Assembly (NCBI GenBank): GCA_903834135.1
Contig: CAILHZ010000008.1
Location: 1 to 64,000 of the forward strand
Source of the DNA: an uncultured Opitutia bacterium
Lineage (GTDB): Bacteria; Verrucomicrobiota; Verrucomicrobiia; Opitutales; Opitutaceae
DNA: 64,000 nt
Reading direction: 5' to 3'
Part shown: in pieces, positions 1-10,109 of the stretch
Layout: each line of letters starts with the position of its first letter
Numbering within the stretch: the stretch's first letter is position 1
The notes under the pieces: generated by a model
The model's database searches: none
Told to the model about the DNA's origin: nothing
Seen by the model: the letters and a program-made list of their open reading frames with translations, nothing else
Translations under genes and position numbers: made by a program

Positions 1-461
1 CTACCTGATTAGCTAGTATTGACTTAGTGTATGACTGTTATGCCATACCACATTTATAAGCCTAAGCCTTTAGATGAGACAACACAGAGTTAGGGTACTC
101 TTAAATAAATTGGTGTAGTAGTTGGCTATAAATTCGGGAGAATAACGAACTGAGCTTTGCTCAAATAAAGCGGTTAATTATATTTATCCTATTTGACGTA
201 TAGCTTTTTCATATAATTCTCTTCCTTTGTTACTGGCTGGACGATAAGAAATTAGAATAAAATGTGTCATGTCTTTCTGTTATTACACATTACATAACGA
301 GTTCCACTCAATGGCATTAAGAAAAGTAGATTCCGCTCTTAGTTAAGGAAAAAGACCTAAATTTAGTATTAGATTATCCATGAGTAAAAAGTCTTATAAG
401 TACATACATAGTATATCTTATGTATTGAGGTAAGGTTAACTATGTGTAATCTAAATTAAGA
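1..461. other. Intergenic region at left edge
   Basis: No convincing coding region, RNA gene or repeat is visible in this AT-rich stretch. It presumably carries the promoter of the small exported gene that starts at 462, but no clear -35/-10 pair could be chosen. A short palindrome (CTAAATTTAG) lies near 357-366. Confidence 0.4.
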
Positions 462-794
462 GTGAAATTACTATTTCTAGTGTGCTGCTCTATTTCGGTA
501 ATTCTATCCAGTTATGGAGAATTATTGAATACAAACGATATCATCGTGAAGAACACTAGAAAAGTTACGGCATGTTGCACTCAGGCAAATTTACCTACTC
601 AGCAATCAGGAAAATGCGGATGCGATCATTGCTCTGTTAGTTGCGTAATCACGTCTAATTTAGCTACAGTTCAAATGCATATAGATGTTTGCATTCCAGT
701 AAGCCGGTCTTTGAAGTGGGAAGCTGTAAAGCAAATGTCAATTAGTCGGTTTTATAAACCTGTTTTACCACCCCCAAAGTTTTACTGTGTTTGA
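462..794 (+). CDS. Small exported cysteine-rich protein
   Basis: A 110-residue protein starting at GTG. The N-terminus is a signal peptide (MKLLFLV... with a hydrophobic core to about residue 18, probable cleavage near SSYG). The mature part has clustered cysteines (C38-C39, C52, C54, C57, C61, C77) and a Pro-rich tail (PVLPPPK, about residues 99-105). The Cys spacing suggests metal binding or redox activity in the periplasm; this is inference, and no named family is recognised. A second small exported Cys-rich gene follows 33 bases later, so the two may be co-transcribed up to the terminator at 1012. The Pro-rich tail recalls the 129-residue exported protein at 17622-18011 beside the predicted metal operon. 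GTG was chosen because it places the hydrophobic core directly after a short basic n-region. Confidence 0.6.
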   Translation: MKLLFLVCCSISVILSSYGELLNTNDIIVKNTRKVTACCTQANLPTQQSGKCGCDHCSVSCVITSNLATVQMHIDVCIPVSRSLKWEAVKQMSISRFYKPVLPPPKFYCV

Positions 795-827
795 TTTAGT
801 TTAATTTAACTTTTAACAAATATTTAT

Positions 828-989
828 ATGAAAAATTATCTTTTAGCATTAGCACTTATTCTTGGTTTAACAATCGTAAGCGTTGGCTTTTCTTCTTCTA
901 AGGAAAATACAACACTTAAAGCAACATCGAGCTGCTGCTCGACTGGAGCTGATTGCTGTTCAGGATCTTCTGCTTGTTGCGCTAAGTAA
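828..989 (+). CDS. 53-residue exported protein with three CC pairs
   Basis: Reading from ATG at 828 to TAA at 987-989 gives a 53-residue protein with a clear signal peptide (MKNYLLALALILGLT...). The short mature tail contains three Cys-Cys pairs at residues 36-37, 43-44 and 50-51, an exact 7-residue period (CCSTGADCCSGSSACC). Such a tail can be expected to bind soft metal ions such as copper, mercury or arsenic, but this is inference from Cys content. It follows another Cys-rich exported gene by 33 bases and is followed by a strong hairpin terminator, which supports it as a real gene despite its length. No named family is recognised. Confidence 0.6.
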   Translation: MKNYLLALALILGLTIVSVGFSSSKENTTLKATSSCCSTGADCCSGSSACCAK

Positions 990-1011
990 GCGTAGAACTT
1001 GATTTAATTCG

Positions 1012-1045
1012 GGGCCTGTACTCTTTTTGGTGCAGGCCCTTTTTA
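1012..1045 (+). terminator. Rho-independent terminator
   Basis: GGGCCTG and CAGGCCC form a 7-bp perfect stem, extended by a wobble pair, around a T-rich loop. A run of T follows at 1040-1044. It sits 23 bases after the stop of the 53-residue Cys-rich gene. Confidence 0.8.
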
Positions 1046-1202
1046 TGCAATTTAGTCTTTTGCTTATAAGTTGTTGCACTGTCTTTGAGAGAATTAAAAT
1101 CATTTTTTCCCCTAAAATGAACCTGTTCTCCAACCATAGCTGCTCAAATGCCACGTGCAAAATGAGGTACTTTTGTAACTATTTTGCGTCAATGAGCAGC
1201 TT

Positions 1203-1300
1203 CTCTCGTTTTCTCAGCAAATACTCACCGACTCTAACGTAAAGTGATACTCGATCTCCTCCCCCGTTGGCCGCCCCTTTTATCTTCTCTAGGTCAGTCA
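1203..1300. repeat. Degenerate repeat copy A in intergenic region
   Basis: This stretch resembles 4611-4700. Both carry a CTCGTT(tt)CTCA-like block, then after about 50 bases a TCGATyTC block, then GTTGGCCGC, a T-rich run with TCTTCT, and (c)AGG.C.GTC. The order and spacing are kept but the copies differ by several indels. The rest of 990-1360 shows nothing I can name. Confidence 0.35.
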
Positions 1301-1360
1301 TCGGATTCAAGTGCCCGTGAGTAACGATTCAAGAATCGAAAAACCCGCGCTATACACAAT

Positions 1361-1555
1361 TCAATTACTTTCAGATAGTAAATTATAATTTAATTCAGCC
1401 GTTTTATTAGGTATTTTCTTAGGTGCATACATACTAAGTTCGGATTTAATTTGATCTCTATTATCCTCATTACATGTGGATGAATTCTTTGGAACTTCAT
1501 CGCTAACAGTTACAACCTTATTTGGTCCGATTATATATCTTTTAGCCTCACTCAT
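1361..1555 (-). CDS. Small hypothetical protein
   Basis: A possible 64-residue protein starting at ATG 1555 (MSEAKRYIIGPNKVV...). A longer form from 1585 is also open. It is hydrophilic, has no signal peptide or membrane segment, and has a single Cys. No family is recognised and no ribosome binding site is evident. It could be a chance reading frame in an AT-rich spacer. Confidence 0.3.
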   Translation of the reverse strand: MSEAKRYIIGPNKVVTVSDEVPKNSSTCNEDNRDQIKSELSMYAPKKIPNKTAELNYNLLSESN

Positions 1556-1622
1556 TTTAATCACAATTTTAAAGCAACTATACATTCAAATAAACCATTA
1601 CATATCGTTTTATTATAAATAA

Positions 1623-1649
1623 TAGCCACCAACAATCAGCTGGTGGCTA
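1623..1649 (-). terminator. Hairpin downstream of His-rich gene
   Basis: A perfect 8-bp inverted repeat (TAGCCACC / GGTGGCTA) with an 11-base loop begins about 30 bases beyond the stop of the His-rich gene on the minus strand. The sequence after it (ATTATTTATAAT) is AT-rich but not a pure T run. Confidence 0.55.
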
Positions 1650-1679
1650 AGATGTTCAAATAATTGAAATATTTTTATT

Positions 1680-1895
1680 TCAATGATGGCCGTGGTGATC
1701 TGCATGTAAACCAGCAGCATGCTTAGCGTGTTGTTCAGCATGATGATGATGTGCATGAGCAACATGAGCATGATGAGCTGCTTTTTCATGATGGCCTGCG
1801 TGATGATGCTTAGCTGCTTCTTTATGATGATGAGAAGCTTTTTCATGATGCTCTGCTGCCTTATTATGGTGATCTATCTTTTTTTCGTGTGACAT
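1680..1895 (-). CDS. Histidine/alanine-rich small protein
   Basis: 71 residues from ATG, starting MSHEKKIDHHNKAAEHHEKA. About a third of the residues are His, mixed with Ala, Lys and Glu in a repeating HHxKAAxHH pattern that should form one amphipathic helix. There is no signal peptide, so it is probably cytoplasmic. Similar His/Ala/Lys-rich small proteins occur in many bacteria. Metal buffering (Ni, Zn, Cu) is the obvious idea, but I know of no proven function. A hairpin terminator follows. An overlapping frame at 1613-1846 is a by-product of the repetitive sequence. Confidence 0.75.
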   Translation of the reverse strand: MSHEKKIDHHNKAAEHHEKASHHHKEAAKHHHAGHHEKAAHHAHVAHAHHHHAEQHAKHAAGLHADHHGHH

Positions 1896-2033
1896 AGCTT
1901 TGTTTTTTTATTTTTAATTATCCGAGGCGAAATAACCTCAGATTTAGTGCATCATATTGTTCAAATAATGTTTGGGATAACCTGAATAACAGTAATGCAA
2001 AATATAAATGAAATAGTACATTCTAGTATTACT

Positions 2034-2306
2034 TTATAATTCCTCTAGAATTTTTGCCTTCTTTAATTTAGTTAAAGAATTAACAGCCTCTTGCAAAATA
2101 CTTACGTCTTCTCCGCGAATATTAAAATTTATTATTTTGTGATTTAATCGTTTTATTAATGATTCCAAGATAACTTTATCATCAAGGTTACACTCGTCTG
2201 TAACACTGATTGACATTACTAAAGGTAATGGATGTCTCGTCTTCATCAATTTATAGATATACTCACTTAAATCGTTCATTTTCCATATGCACGATTCCCT
2301 GGACAC
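2034..2306 (-). CDS. Hypothetical protein after the LytTR regulator
   Basis: An open frame of up to 90 residues (GTG at 2306), or 81 residues from the ATG at 2279 (MNDLSEYIYKLMKTRHPL...). It begins 28 bases after the response regulator on the same strand, so it may be the last gene of that operon. It is mostly helical and Lys/Leu-rich toward the C-terminus, with no signal peptide or recognised domain. The internal ATG is a more natural start, but neither start has a clear ribosome binding site. Confidence 0.45.
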   Translation of the reverse strand: MSRESCIWKMNDLSEYIYKLMKTRHPLPLVMSISVTDECNLDDKVILESLIKRLNHKIINFNIRGEDVSILQEAVNSLTKLKKAKILEEL

Positions 2307-2334
2307 ATAAAATCTACGAACAGGTACGTTTACC

Positions 2335-3087
2335 CTAACGAATTTCAGTTCTCAAAAGGGCCCTTAATTTGATCGTAGCAGCACGGGCTAGGATTATTGG
2401 CTTTTCACAGCCTTTAACAGTGATAGCGGATTCATTACGTTCACGCCTATCAAACTGGATTACTGCTTTTATATTAACTAAATGAAAACGGCTAATTCGG
2501 TGAAACTGTTCTTTTGGAAGTAGATTTTCCCAGTAGGATATCTTCTGAAATAGCATATACTTCTTACCCGTGGTGAGGTAGAAATGACAAAATTCTCTGT
2601 CAGGCTTGATCATTGCTATTTCTGATACAAGCAGACGTATCAGTGACTTATCTGAGCGTATAACGACATCTGCGTGATAGCGTAATGGCACTGAAGGCTT
2701 CTCTGTAGAATCCAATATATCCAACTTAGTCCTTTGAGCTACGATACGTTCAATCGTTTGAGCTATTCGTTCAGGACTAAAGGGTTTTAACAGATAGTCA
2801 CACGCCCCAACATGAAATGCACTCACAGCATGCTCACTATAAGCCGTTACAAAGATGATAATTGTGTCATTTTTAAGTAACGGGATAAGATCAAAGCCCG
2901 TTTTCTGGGGCATACTTATATCTAAGAAGACAACATCAGGACTATGTAGATGACACAATTGAGCTGCTTCATCTACATTACTTGCTTCCCCTATAACAAT
3001 GACCTCAGGATGAACAGCTAAGCTGCGGGCAAGTAGCCTGCGAGCAGGACCTTCATCATCCACAATTATTGCCTTCAGTGGCTTCAT
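2335..3087 (-). CDS. LytTR-type response regulator
   Basis: A 250-residue two-domain regulator. The receiver domain (about 1-125) has the acidic pair D10-D11, phospho-acceptor D56 in VVFLDISMP, the conserved T/Y switch region (FVTAYSEHA) and the KPF motif. The LytTR DNA-binding domain spans about 140-247 (IAMIKPDREFCHFYLTTGKKY..., FHRISRFHLVNI). It is the partner of the sensor kinase just upstream; the genes overlap by 4 bases (ATGA), which indicates translational coupling. LytTR regulators bind direct repeats upstream of target genes. The target is unknown here. Confidence 0.9.
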   Translation of the reverse strand: MKPLKAIIVDDEGPARRLLARSLAVHPEVIVIGEASNVDEAAQLCHLHSPDVVFLDISMPQKTGFDLIPLLKNDTIIIFVTAYSEHAVSAFHVGACDYLLKPFSPERIAQTIERIVAQRTKLDILDSTEKPSVPLRYHADVVIRSDKSLIRLLVSEIAMIKPDREFCHFYLTTGKKYMLFQKISYWENLLPKEQFHRISRFHLVNIKAVIQFDRRERNESAITVKGCEKPIILARAATIKLRALLRTEIR

Positions 3088-4178
3088 GCACTTATAGGCA
3101 CTGTTACTGTGACTCGGACTGACTTGGCAAATTTATCCACAGAAACATTCGCCCTGTCTTTGTATAATAATTCTAGTCTAGCTTTCAGATTAGATAGACC
3201 TAGCTGCCTACCAGGCTTACTAGGAACAAGAGGTTCAACCCAAGCACCTGTATTCTCAACAGACGCAATCAAATAGCCTTCCTTAAGGAATGCCTCTATT
3301 GATATTAGAATGGGCCCCTTTGTTGTTAAGAAGCTGTATTTCAAGGCATTTTCTATCAGTGGTAAGAGTAAAGGTTGAGGTGCCTTAACAGCCCTAGCCT
3401 CATTAGATACAATGATATTAATCTCTAGATTATCTTCAAATCTAGCCTTACTCACTTTCAGATAACTGGTAGTAACATCAACTTCATCTGAAAATAATGC
3501 AGTGGAAGTAGTATGACTTAGATTATACCTCAAGACATTGGACAGTTCACGACCAAGCTCTTCAACTAACTTATGGTTCCTAGACTCGGATATTATGGTA
3601 TTAATTGAATTGAATAAGAAGTGAGGATTTACCTGCGCTCTTAACCTGCTCATTTCGGATTCGAGTGCTGCATGTTCAAATATTTTACGATCACGTTCAA
3701 TTTTATCAGTTTGATGTTTCAGAAACCAGAATTGATAGGCAAATAACGACAATGCTAAAAATGAATACCTTGAAGCCATACGCACAATTACAGCATTAGT
3801 GCCAAAATATTTCTGATTATATTCTTTGTAGAGATCTACATGGGGATTACCAGTATTTGCAGCTAAAACATAATTGTAGTAGATAGTTAATATACGCTGA
3901 TCAAAGTAAACTAGCAGGAGGTAAAGCAGGATAATAATAATAACGACCAACAAGATGGTATTTTTAACGTAAGCCTGCGTCAGATTAAATAAATATATTA
4001 AAATCAAAAAGCTTACCGGAAATATAAATGCTTTAACAAAACCTGTCCCAATATAGAAATCAGACCCTATGCCGATAGCACGCAATACGGCGATATTCGC
4101 CACAAGTACAAAAAGCACCATCGGTACAGATAGAGTTAAGTATATACTCCAATCTATCTTTAAAAATGCTTTTTTCAT
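3084..4178 (-). CDS. LytS-like sensor histidine kinase
   Basis: 364 residues. Three N-terminal membrane segments (about 12-35, 48-68, 73-92) and a fourth near 138-153 are followed by a short coiled region and a His_kinase-type (LytS/YehU) domain. The phospho-acceptor H186 lies in QVNPHFLFNSIN, the hallmark of this class. A HATPase fold follows, with PLLLPLIENALKYSF (N box) and a GLSNLKARL G-box. It pairs with the LytTR regulator it overlaps by 4 bases. There is no recognisable extracellular ligand domain; the loop between segments 3 and 4 (about 93-137) is the only candidate sensor. Confidence 0.9.
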   Translation of the reverse strand: MKKAFLKIDWSIYLTLSVPMVLFVLVANIAVLRAIGIGSDFYIGTGFVKAFIFPVSFLILIYLFNLTQAYVKNTILLVVIIIILLYLLLVYFDQRILTIYYNYVLAANTGNPHVDLYKEYNQKYFGTNAVIVRMASRYSFLALSLFAYQFWFLKHQTDKIERDRKIFEHAALESEMSRLRAQVNPHFLFNSINTIISESRNHKLVEELGRELSNVLRYNLSHTTSTALFSDEVDVTTSYLKVSKARFEDNLEINIIVSNEARAVKAPQPLLLPLIENALKYSFLTTKGPILISIEAFLKEGYLIASVENTGAWVEPLVPSKPGRQLGLSNLKARLELLYKDRANVSVDKFAKSVRVTVTVPISA

Positions 4179-4792
4179 CTATGCGTTAAAAATGAGTAAA
4201 TGAGTTTAAATATTAAACAGTAAAAGCTGAATACTTAGGTGAAAAATTGTTTATGATGTAAATCAAGAGCGTTACCTGCTAAATTTGAAGATAATTACAT
4301 CATTTTACGTTGATAGACTTATTTATTGGCTAAATGAAATTAAAACTCTACAAAGTGGGCGTTTTAGTACGACGAAATGCACAAATAGCCCATCTATTAC
4401 ATATATAGTGAGATAGTCAAAAGTTAGCTTAAAGTGCTCATATCGCTACCAATCCACACAAGTTAACAGATTAACCTGAGTCTACACCCCACCCCAGAGT
4501 GTTCTCACAGAGGTGCAGTATGTGGTTACGCTGTTAAGAGGTAATCTACTTAGCTTCACAATTTCTTGTATCCAACTAGTTACTATTTGAATTAAAATAA
4601 ACCTCGCGTACTCGTTCTCACCAACAATCTGCCGTGATTACCTAGCAAGCTTGTCTTCGATTTCAGTTGGCCGCTCTTTTTCTCTTCTGCAGGCCTGTCC
4701 TTTAGAATAAACAAGTTAGATATGGTAGCAGTTTAAGATAATGGGAACTAGCACAACACGTAGTCTAATCTACCTTGCGATCATAGCACTTT
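4179..4792. other. 614-bp gap between kinase and metY
   Basis: No gene is visible on either strand. The region is AT-rich on the left, with the kinase promoter presumably just beyond 4178. It contains the second degenerate repeat copy at 4611-4700. It may hold remnants of decayed genes. Confidence 0.4.
4611..4700. repeat. Degenerate repeat copy B
   Basis: Matches 1203-1300 in block order: CTCGTTCTCA, TCGATTTC, GTTGGCCGC, T-rich with TCTTCT, and CAGGCCTGTC. It lies in a gene-free spacer. No open frame is preserved across both copies, so it may be a non-coding element or the remains of one. Confidence 0.35.
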
Positions 4793-6091
<1,299 letters not shown>

Positions 6092-6364
6092 TTATATAAT
6101 CATTATATTTACTATGTTTTTAGTCATGTATTGCAAATAATTACTAATAATTATTTCTAACTATCTTTATATCAATGCTTTAAACTATTTTATAGTTACC
6201 TGAAACCTATACAATTTGTTTAAAAATAGGATAACAAATATGAGAGCACTTAAAAATTTAAAGTAATTATTGTCCTACTTATATAATTCATGAGGTGTTT
6301 TGGATACCACTACCCAATCCTACATTTTGGATTTAAAAACACACCCAATAGCTATTCTCTAAGA

Positions 6365-7915
6365 TTAATCTTGGTTACTCTGCAGCATTGTTTGCTCAGG
6401 TAGTTGTGGCATCCAAAGCCCTGGCAAAACCTTAGGGACTTTACCATTTTTAGGAAACGTAGTTTTAATAGCTACATGTAATTGTTCAGAAAGCGCTGCA
6501 ACAGTCTTTGAAGACGATTCTAAATCAGCTATATTGTTACTCTCCTTGGGATCATTAGAGTAATCGTAGAGTTCATGACCTTTAGAACCATTATCCCACT
6601 CTGTGTAGCGAAAATTCGGAGTCCGCAAAGAGTAGCCATCAAATCGTTCCCCACTTTTTGGATTACGCACCACCTGTGTGAGGGCCCAGCCACGACCGGC
6701 AACTGAGACATCACTAATCATTGGGACTAAACTTTGACCTTGAAGGTCTTTAGGTGCTTTAACCCCAGTTAATTCAGTTAATGTAGGGTAAAGATCTAGA
6801 TGACTCACTGGTGTATTTGAAACTGTATTTTTCTTACTCAAACCAGGAACTACAATAATCAAAGGAACGTGTGCTGAATTCTCAAAGAGGCTCTGTTTTT
6901 GCCACAACCCGTGTTCACCAGTGTGATAGCCATGATCGCTAGTAAATACTATTATAGTATCATCACTCAGGCCATAACGATCAAGGGCAGCAATTACTTT
7001 ACCCACCTGAGCGTCCATGAAACTAATGCTGGCATAATAACCTTGGAGCGCCTTACGTCTTAAGTCATCTGTTAACTTATTCTGTTCTTTTTTATAACTC
7101 ATGAAAGCAGCAGCTGGCTTATTAGCCTGATCTTGCTTAACACCAACTGCTACAGGCATATCTCTGAGTGGATAAAGATCATAGTAAGGATGCTCTGGAG
7201 CAACATAGGGAGTATGGGGTCGGAAAAATCCCACCGCTAAGAAAAATGGCCTATCTAGGTTCTTAGAACAATGCTCCAGGACCCACTCAGCACCGGCTGC
7301 AAGTTTCCCATCGGTATGCTCATCATCTGCCTTAGGCGAGGCATACCAACTCAGAGTTGCACCAAATTGTCCGGGTATGAGTGAAAATATTTTACCTTGT
7401 TCTTCAAGTCGGTCGACTCCAGCAGGATTAAGCTGTAATTCCCATGATGCGGGATCATCATGCCCATCAGTACCAATTGAATTCGGTACACCGTAATGGT
7501 AAAGTTTCCCCAACCGAGCAGCTAAATAGCCATCTAAGCGGAATGCTTGAGGCAAGCTTATCTGAGTTGGGATTGTTTGTCTAAAGATTTGGTTATTACC
7601 TAGGATACCAGTGCTATTAGGATAAAGCCCGGTTAGGAAAGAATTTCTGCTAGGACCACATAACGGATATGTGCAATAGGCATGATTGAAAAGAACACCT
7701 CTTGCAGCTAAACGATCTATATTTGGTGTTTTCGCTATAGGATCCCCATAGCAGGCAAGCATAGTGTTCAAATCATCCGCAATAATGAAAAGCACATTCT
7801 TTCTCTTAGTAGCTAATGCCGTTGAAGACAAAGTACTTAGTATAAGAATTATAAACGTAAAAGAAAGAACTTGGGATGTACGAAAACAGAAAGGTATTCG
7901 ATATTTAATGTTCAT
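6365..7915 (-). CDS. Exported sulfatase, iduronate-2-sulfatase-like
   Basis: 516 residues with an N-terminal hydrophobic export signal (about 12-36). Alkaline-phosphatase-fold sulfatase: metal ligands D47-D48 in FIIADDLN; the formylglycine site C86-G-P-S-R90; and a second metal site in TSDHGYHTGEHGLWQK. The pattern CYGDPIAKTPNIDRLAARGV...YPLCGPSR matches the iduronate-2-sulfatase/choline-sulfatase-like branch common in Verrucomicrobia that desulfate algal or animal glycans. The substrate cannot be told from sequence. The Cys-type site needs a formylglycine-generating enzyme encoded elsewhere. No glycosidase is adjacent. Confidence 0.9.
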   Translation of the reverse strand: MNIKYRIPFCFRTSQVLSFTFIILILSTLSSTALATKRKNVLFIIADDLNTMLACYGDPIAKTPNIDRLAARGVLFNHAYCTYPLCGPSRNSFLTGLYPNSTGILGNNQIFRQTIPTQISLPQAFRLDGYLAARLGKLYHYGVPNSIGTDGHDDPASWELQLNPAGVDRLEEQGKIFSLIPGQFGATLSWYASPKADDEHTDGKLAAGAEWVLEHCSKNLDRPFFLAVGFFRPHTPYVAPEHPYYDLYPLRDMPVAVGVKQDQANKPAAAFMSYKKEQNKLTDDLRRKALQGYYASISFMDAQVGKVIAALDRYGLSDDTIIVFTSDHGYHTGEHGLWQKQSLFENSAHVPLIIVVPGLSKKNTVSNTPVSHLDLYPTLTELTGVKAPKDLQGQSLVPMISDVSVAGRGWALTQVVRNPKSGERFDGYSLRTPNFRYTEWDNGSKGHELYDYSNDPKESNNIADLESSSKTVAALSEQLHVAIKTTFPKNGKVPKVLPGLWMPQLPEQTMLQSNQD

Positions 7916-8061
7916 TTCTTAGTCAGATAATTAGTACGTTTGATTTGGCCAAATTAGAAGCCAGCTACTACACAAGTATTTATGTGTTAAGTATGATTAT
8001 AATAAACAAGATTATGGAAATAAATTCCAGATATAAAAAATAGAATTCAAAAACTATATAG

Positions 8062-8880
8062 TTAAACTGAAAATGGAATGAACTTTCGTATAATATTACC
8101 ATTCTCTAGGCCGTCACATACATAATAGCCTTTAACAAGCGTTCCATCATGATTCTTACTCACACGCGAACAGCATACATTAGTAACTAAATCGAAATCT
8201 CTTAATGTTGCTTTTGTTTGACTGTGGTAATGACCTGAAAAAGTACCACGTAGATTAAAGTCTACAAGTAATTCAAGAACTGATTCAGCATTTAAAGGTC
8301 TATACTTGATACCTGATCCGATAGGAAAATGAGTAAAAATGACTGTTGGCTTCAAAGGATCAAGCTTTGTTCTAATCTTAGATAACCAATCAAGCGTATG
8401 CACGCCAATGACTGTATTATTGTATTTATTACTATCCGTAGAGTCTAATGCGATACACTGCCAATCATTAACAATCCAAAAATAATTTAATCGGTCAGGA
8501 AGTATAGAACTATAAACGTTAGTTGTTCCTTCTAGATCATTATCATGATTACCAGGTACTGTATAAAAAGGGACCTTGCCTTCTATAGATATTCGTTTGA
8601 TAGCAGAGATACTCTCTTTCTTACCTTTGTTTGCTAAGTCGCCTAAACCTGCAATGAATGAAACTCCACCATGGCCGCCTGCGCTTCGAAATAATTCAGT
8701 AAACCAATGGTCACACTGTTCATTCTCATGATGAAAATCATTAAGTACTGAGAATCTTATCGGTACATATTTTCGATTACTACTATTAGCTTTAAGTACA
8801 CCCGGCCAAAGTCCGGCTGCAAGCAAAGTTCCTAATTTCCCAACTGCTGATCGTCGTGTAATTTTAACTTCATTGATCAT
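8062..8880 (-). CDS. Exported metallophosphoesterase (Tat-type signal)
   Basis: 272 residues. The N-terminus has a twin-arginine signal (TRRSAVGKLG then a hydrophobic stretch). Calcineurin-like phosphoesterase motifs follow: SVLNDFHHE (D-x-H, here DFH), GLGDLAN, PGNHDND, IFTHFPIG and FSGHYHSQ. It should be a periplasmic or exported phosphoesterase with a dinuclear metal site. The substrate is unknown. It follows the sulfatase direction but is 146 bases away, so co-transcription is uncertain. Confidence 0.85.
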   Translation of the reverse strand: MINEVKITRRSAVGKLGTLLAAGLWPGVLKANSSNRKYVPIRFSVLNDFHHENEQCDHWFTELFRSAGGHGGVSFIAGLGDLANKGKKESISAIKRISIEGKVPFYTVPGNHDNDLEGTTNVYSSILPDRLNYFWIVNDWQCIALDSTDSNKYNNTVIGVHTLDWLSKIRTKLDPLKPTVIFTHFPIGSGIKYRPLNAESVLELLVDFNLRGTFSGHYHSQTKATLRDFDLVTNVCCSRVSKNHDGTLVKGYYVCDGLENGNIIRKFIPFSV

Positions 8881-9096
8881 TTGGAATAAGTTTATTCATT
8901 TTAGTACAAATATCAATCCAACTATTCGGTATTAATAGCAGCACATATTTTCTGAAATCTAAGCGCTGTATCTGAAGAAAAAATATGATTATATTTTAAA
9001 AATACTATGCGATGATTGCTCAATATCCAATTCCTAAGCCTCTATATAAAAAAGAAGGGTCTTAGAGAAACAATGGATCAGTTATTACGCAAATGA

Positions 9097-9113
9097 ATGC
9101 ACCAGGAGTGCAT
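9097..9113 (-). terminator. Small hairpin after MipA-like gene
   Basis: A 6-bp perfect inverted repeat (ATGCAC / GTGCAT) with a 5-base loop lies 17 bases past the stop of the MipA-like gene. It is a possible 3' end of the metal operon, but there is no T run, so this is weak. Confidence 0.25.
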
Positions 9114-9129
9114 ACTTGAGCTTAATTCA

Positions 9130-10004
9130 CTAGTAATTCAAAATATTCTCAAATTTGTATACAAAGAAGAGAGCAAAGCGGAATTGATTTTTAGAACCTC
9201 GCTGTACTACCAGTGGTGAGGATGCTGCACTACCAATCAAACGATCATATCCCAAAAGAGTTACGGCTGCCAGAGATTGAGTTATAGGAAGTACAAAGTT
9301 GTTATCAAAACCATAGGATACAAATCCTGATTTTGCTTTATATTGTGATAAACCTGAGCGAGCTGCCTGTAATGCGTTAACACCAAAGTACTGGTTGTTA
9401 TAATTAGAATTAACTAAACGTGTTCCAAAACCTAAAATCCAAATAAGCGGAGGACCCGCTGAATAGAAGTATTCATGAATATCTTCAGTAAGCTGGATTC
9501 CTATATTACCGATAAATTCATTCTTGCCAGAAACACCCTGTAATATTTCCAAATTAAATTTATAGGAATTCAAAGTATAACCTCCGTAGACACCCACCTC
9601 AAATGAAGTAGGAATATTTCCTAAACCGAGTAAGGCCTTTGACTTTGATCCAGTTAAACTGAATGGAGTATTGTCATTTTCCCTGCGCTCAAATGCTACC
9701 TTGCCTATGACGCCACCCGTAAAACCATCAGCATTTACTAGATCATATCTTATTCCATCATATGATATACTAAATTTAGTTCCATACATGAGTTTCAATA
9801 AAGGAACTAAATTTAATCGATTTTCTTTAGATCCAAGAAAATTAGGACCGTAAATAAATCCAGTGCCTACATCAATATTTAGGCCATCTGGAGTTTTATT
9901 ATCGGAGGCAATATGATTATAGCCAGAATTCGACTGGTTTTTTGTGCAAAAAGATTTAAGCTACTAACCAGTATTAAACTAGCAATTATTCTTAGTTTTG
10001 ACAT
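9130..10004 (-). pseudogene. MipA/OmpV-like outer membrane protein, frameshifted
   Basis: The 222-residue open frame at 9130-9798 lacks a start region and a signal peptide. Continuing its frame upstream reads DVGTGFIYGPNFLGSKENR...VPLLKLMYG, the N-terminal signature of the MipA/OmpV family. The missing signal peptide (MSKLRIIASLILVSSLNLFAQ, ATG at 10004) lies in another frame. The two meet at a run of six A (minus strand; 9938-9943). One more A would join them into a protein of about 290 residues, normal for the family. This is therefore either a sequencing miscount, a recent single-base deletion, or a slippage-controlled gene. MipA/OmpV proteins are outer-membrane beta-barrels. It is the last gene of the predicted metal operon. 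Confidence 0.75.
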
Positions 10005-10109
10005 CAAAAGTAGAAAATCGAGTGAACGCATTAAGTCAATTGTAGTTTTATTTGTAATAATCACCAACTATTCAATAGAGTCATTAACGGGATCCACAAA
10101 TTCACTGAT

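Noticed and set aside
960-1242. Short frames on both strands after the first terminator
   Set aside because: They overlap the terminator and each other, with no signal, motif or start context.
1613-1846. 77-residue frame overlapping the His-rich gene
   Set aside because: It comes from the repetitive CAT/ATG codons read in another frame; the MSHEKK... frame has the known composition and a terminator.
9930-9950. Programmed -1 ribosomal frameshift in the MipA-like gene
   Set aside because: In the signal-peptide frame the codons are CAA AAA ACC, which is not a canonical X XXY YYZ slippery heptamer, and I see no clear downstream stem-loop. A homopolymer miscount or mutation is simpler.
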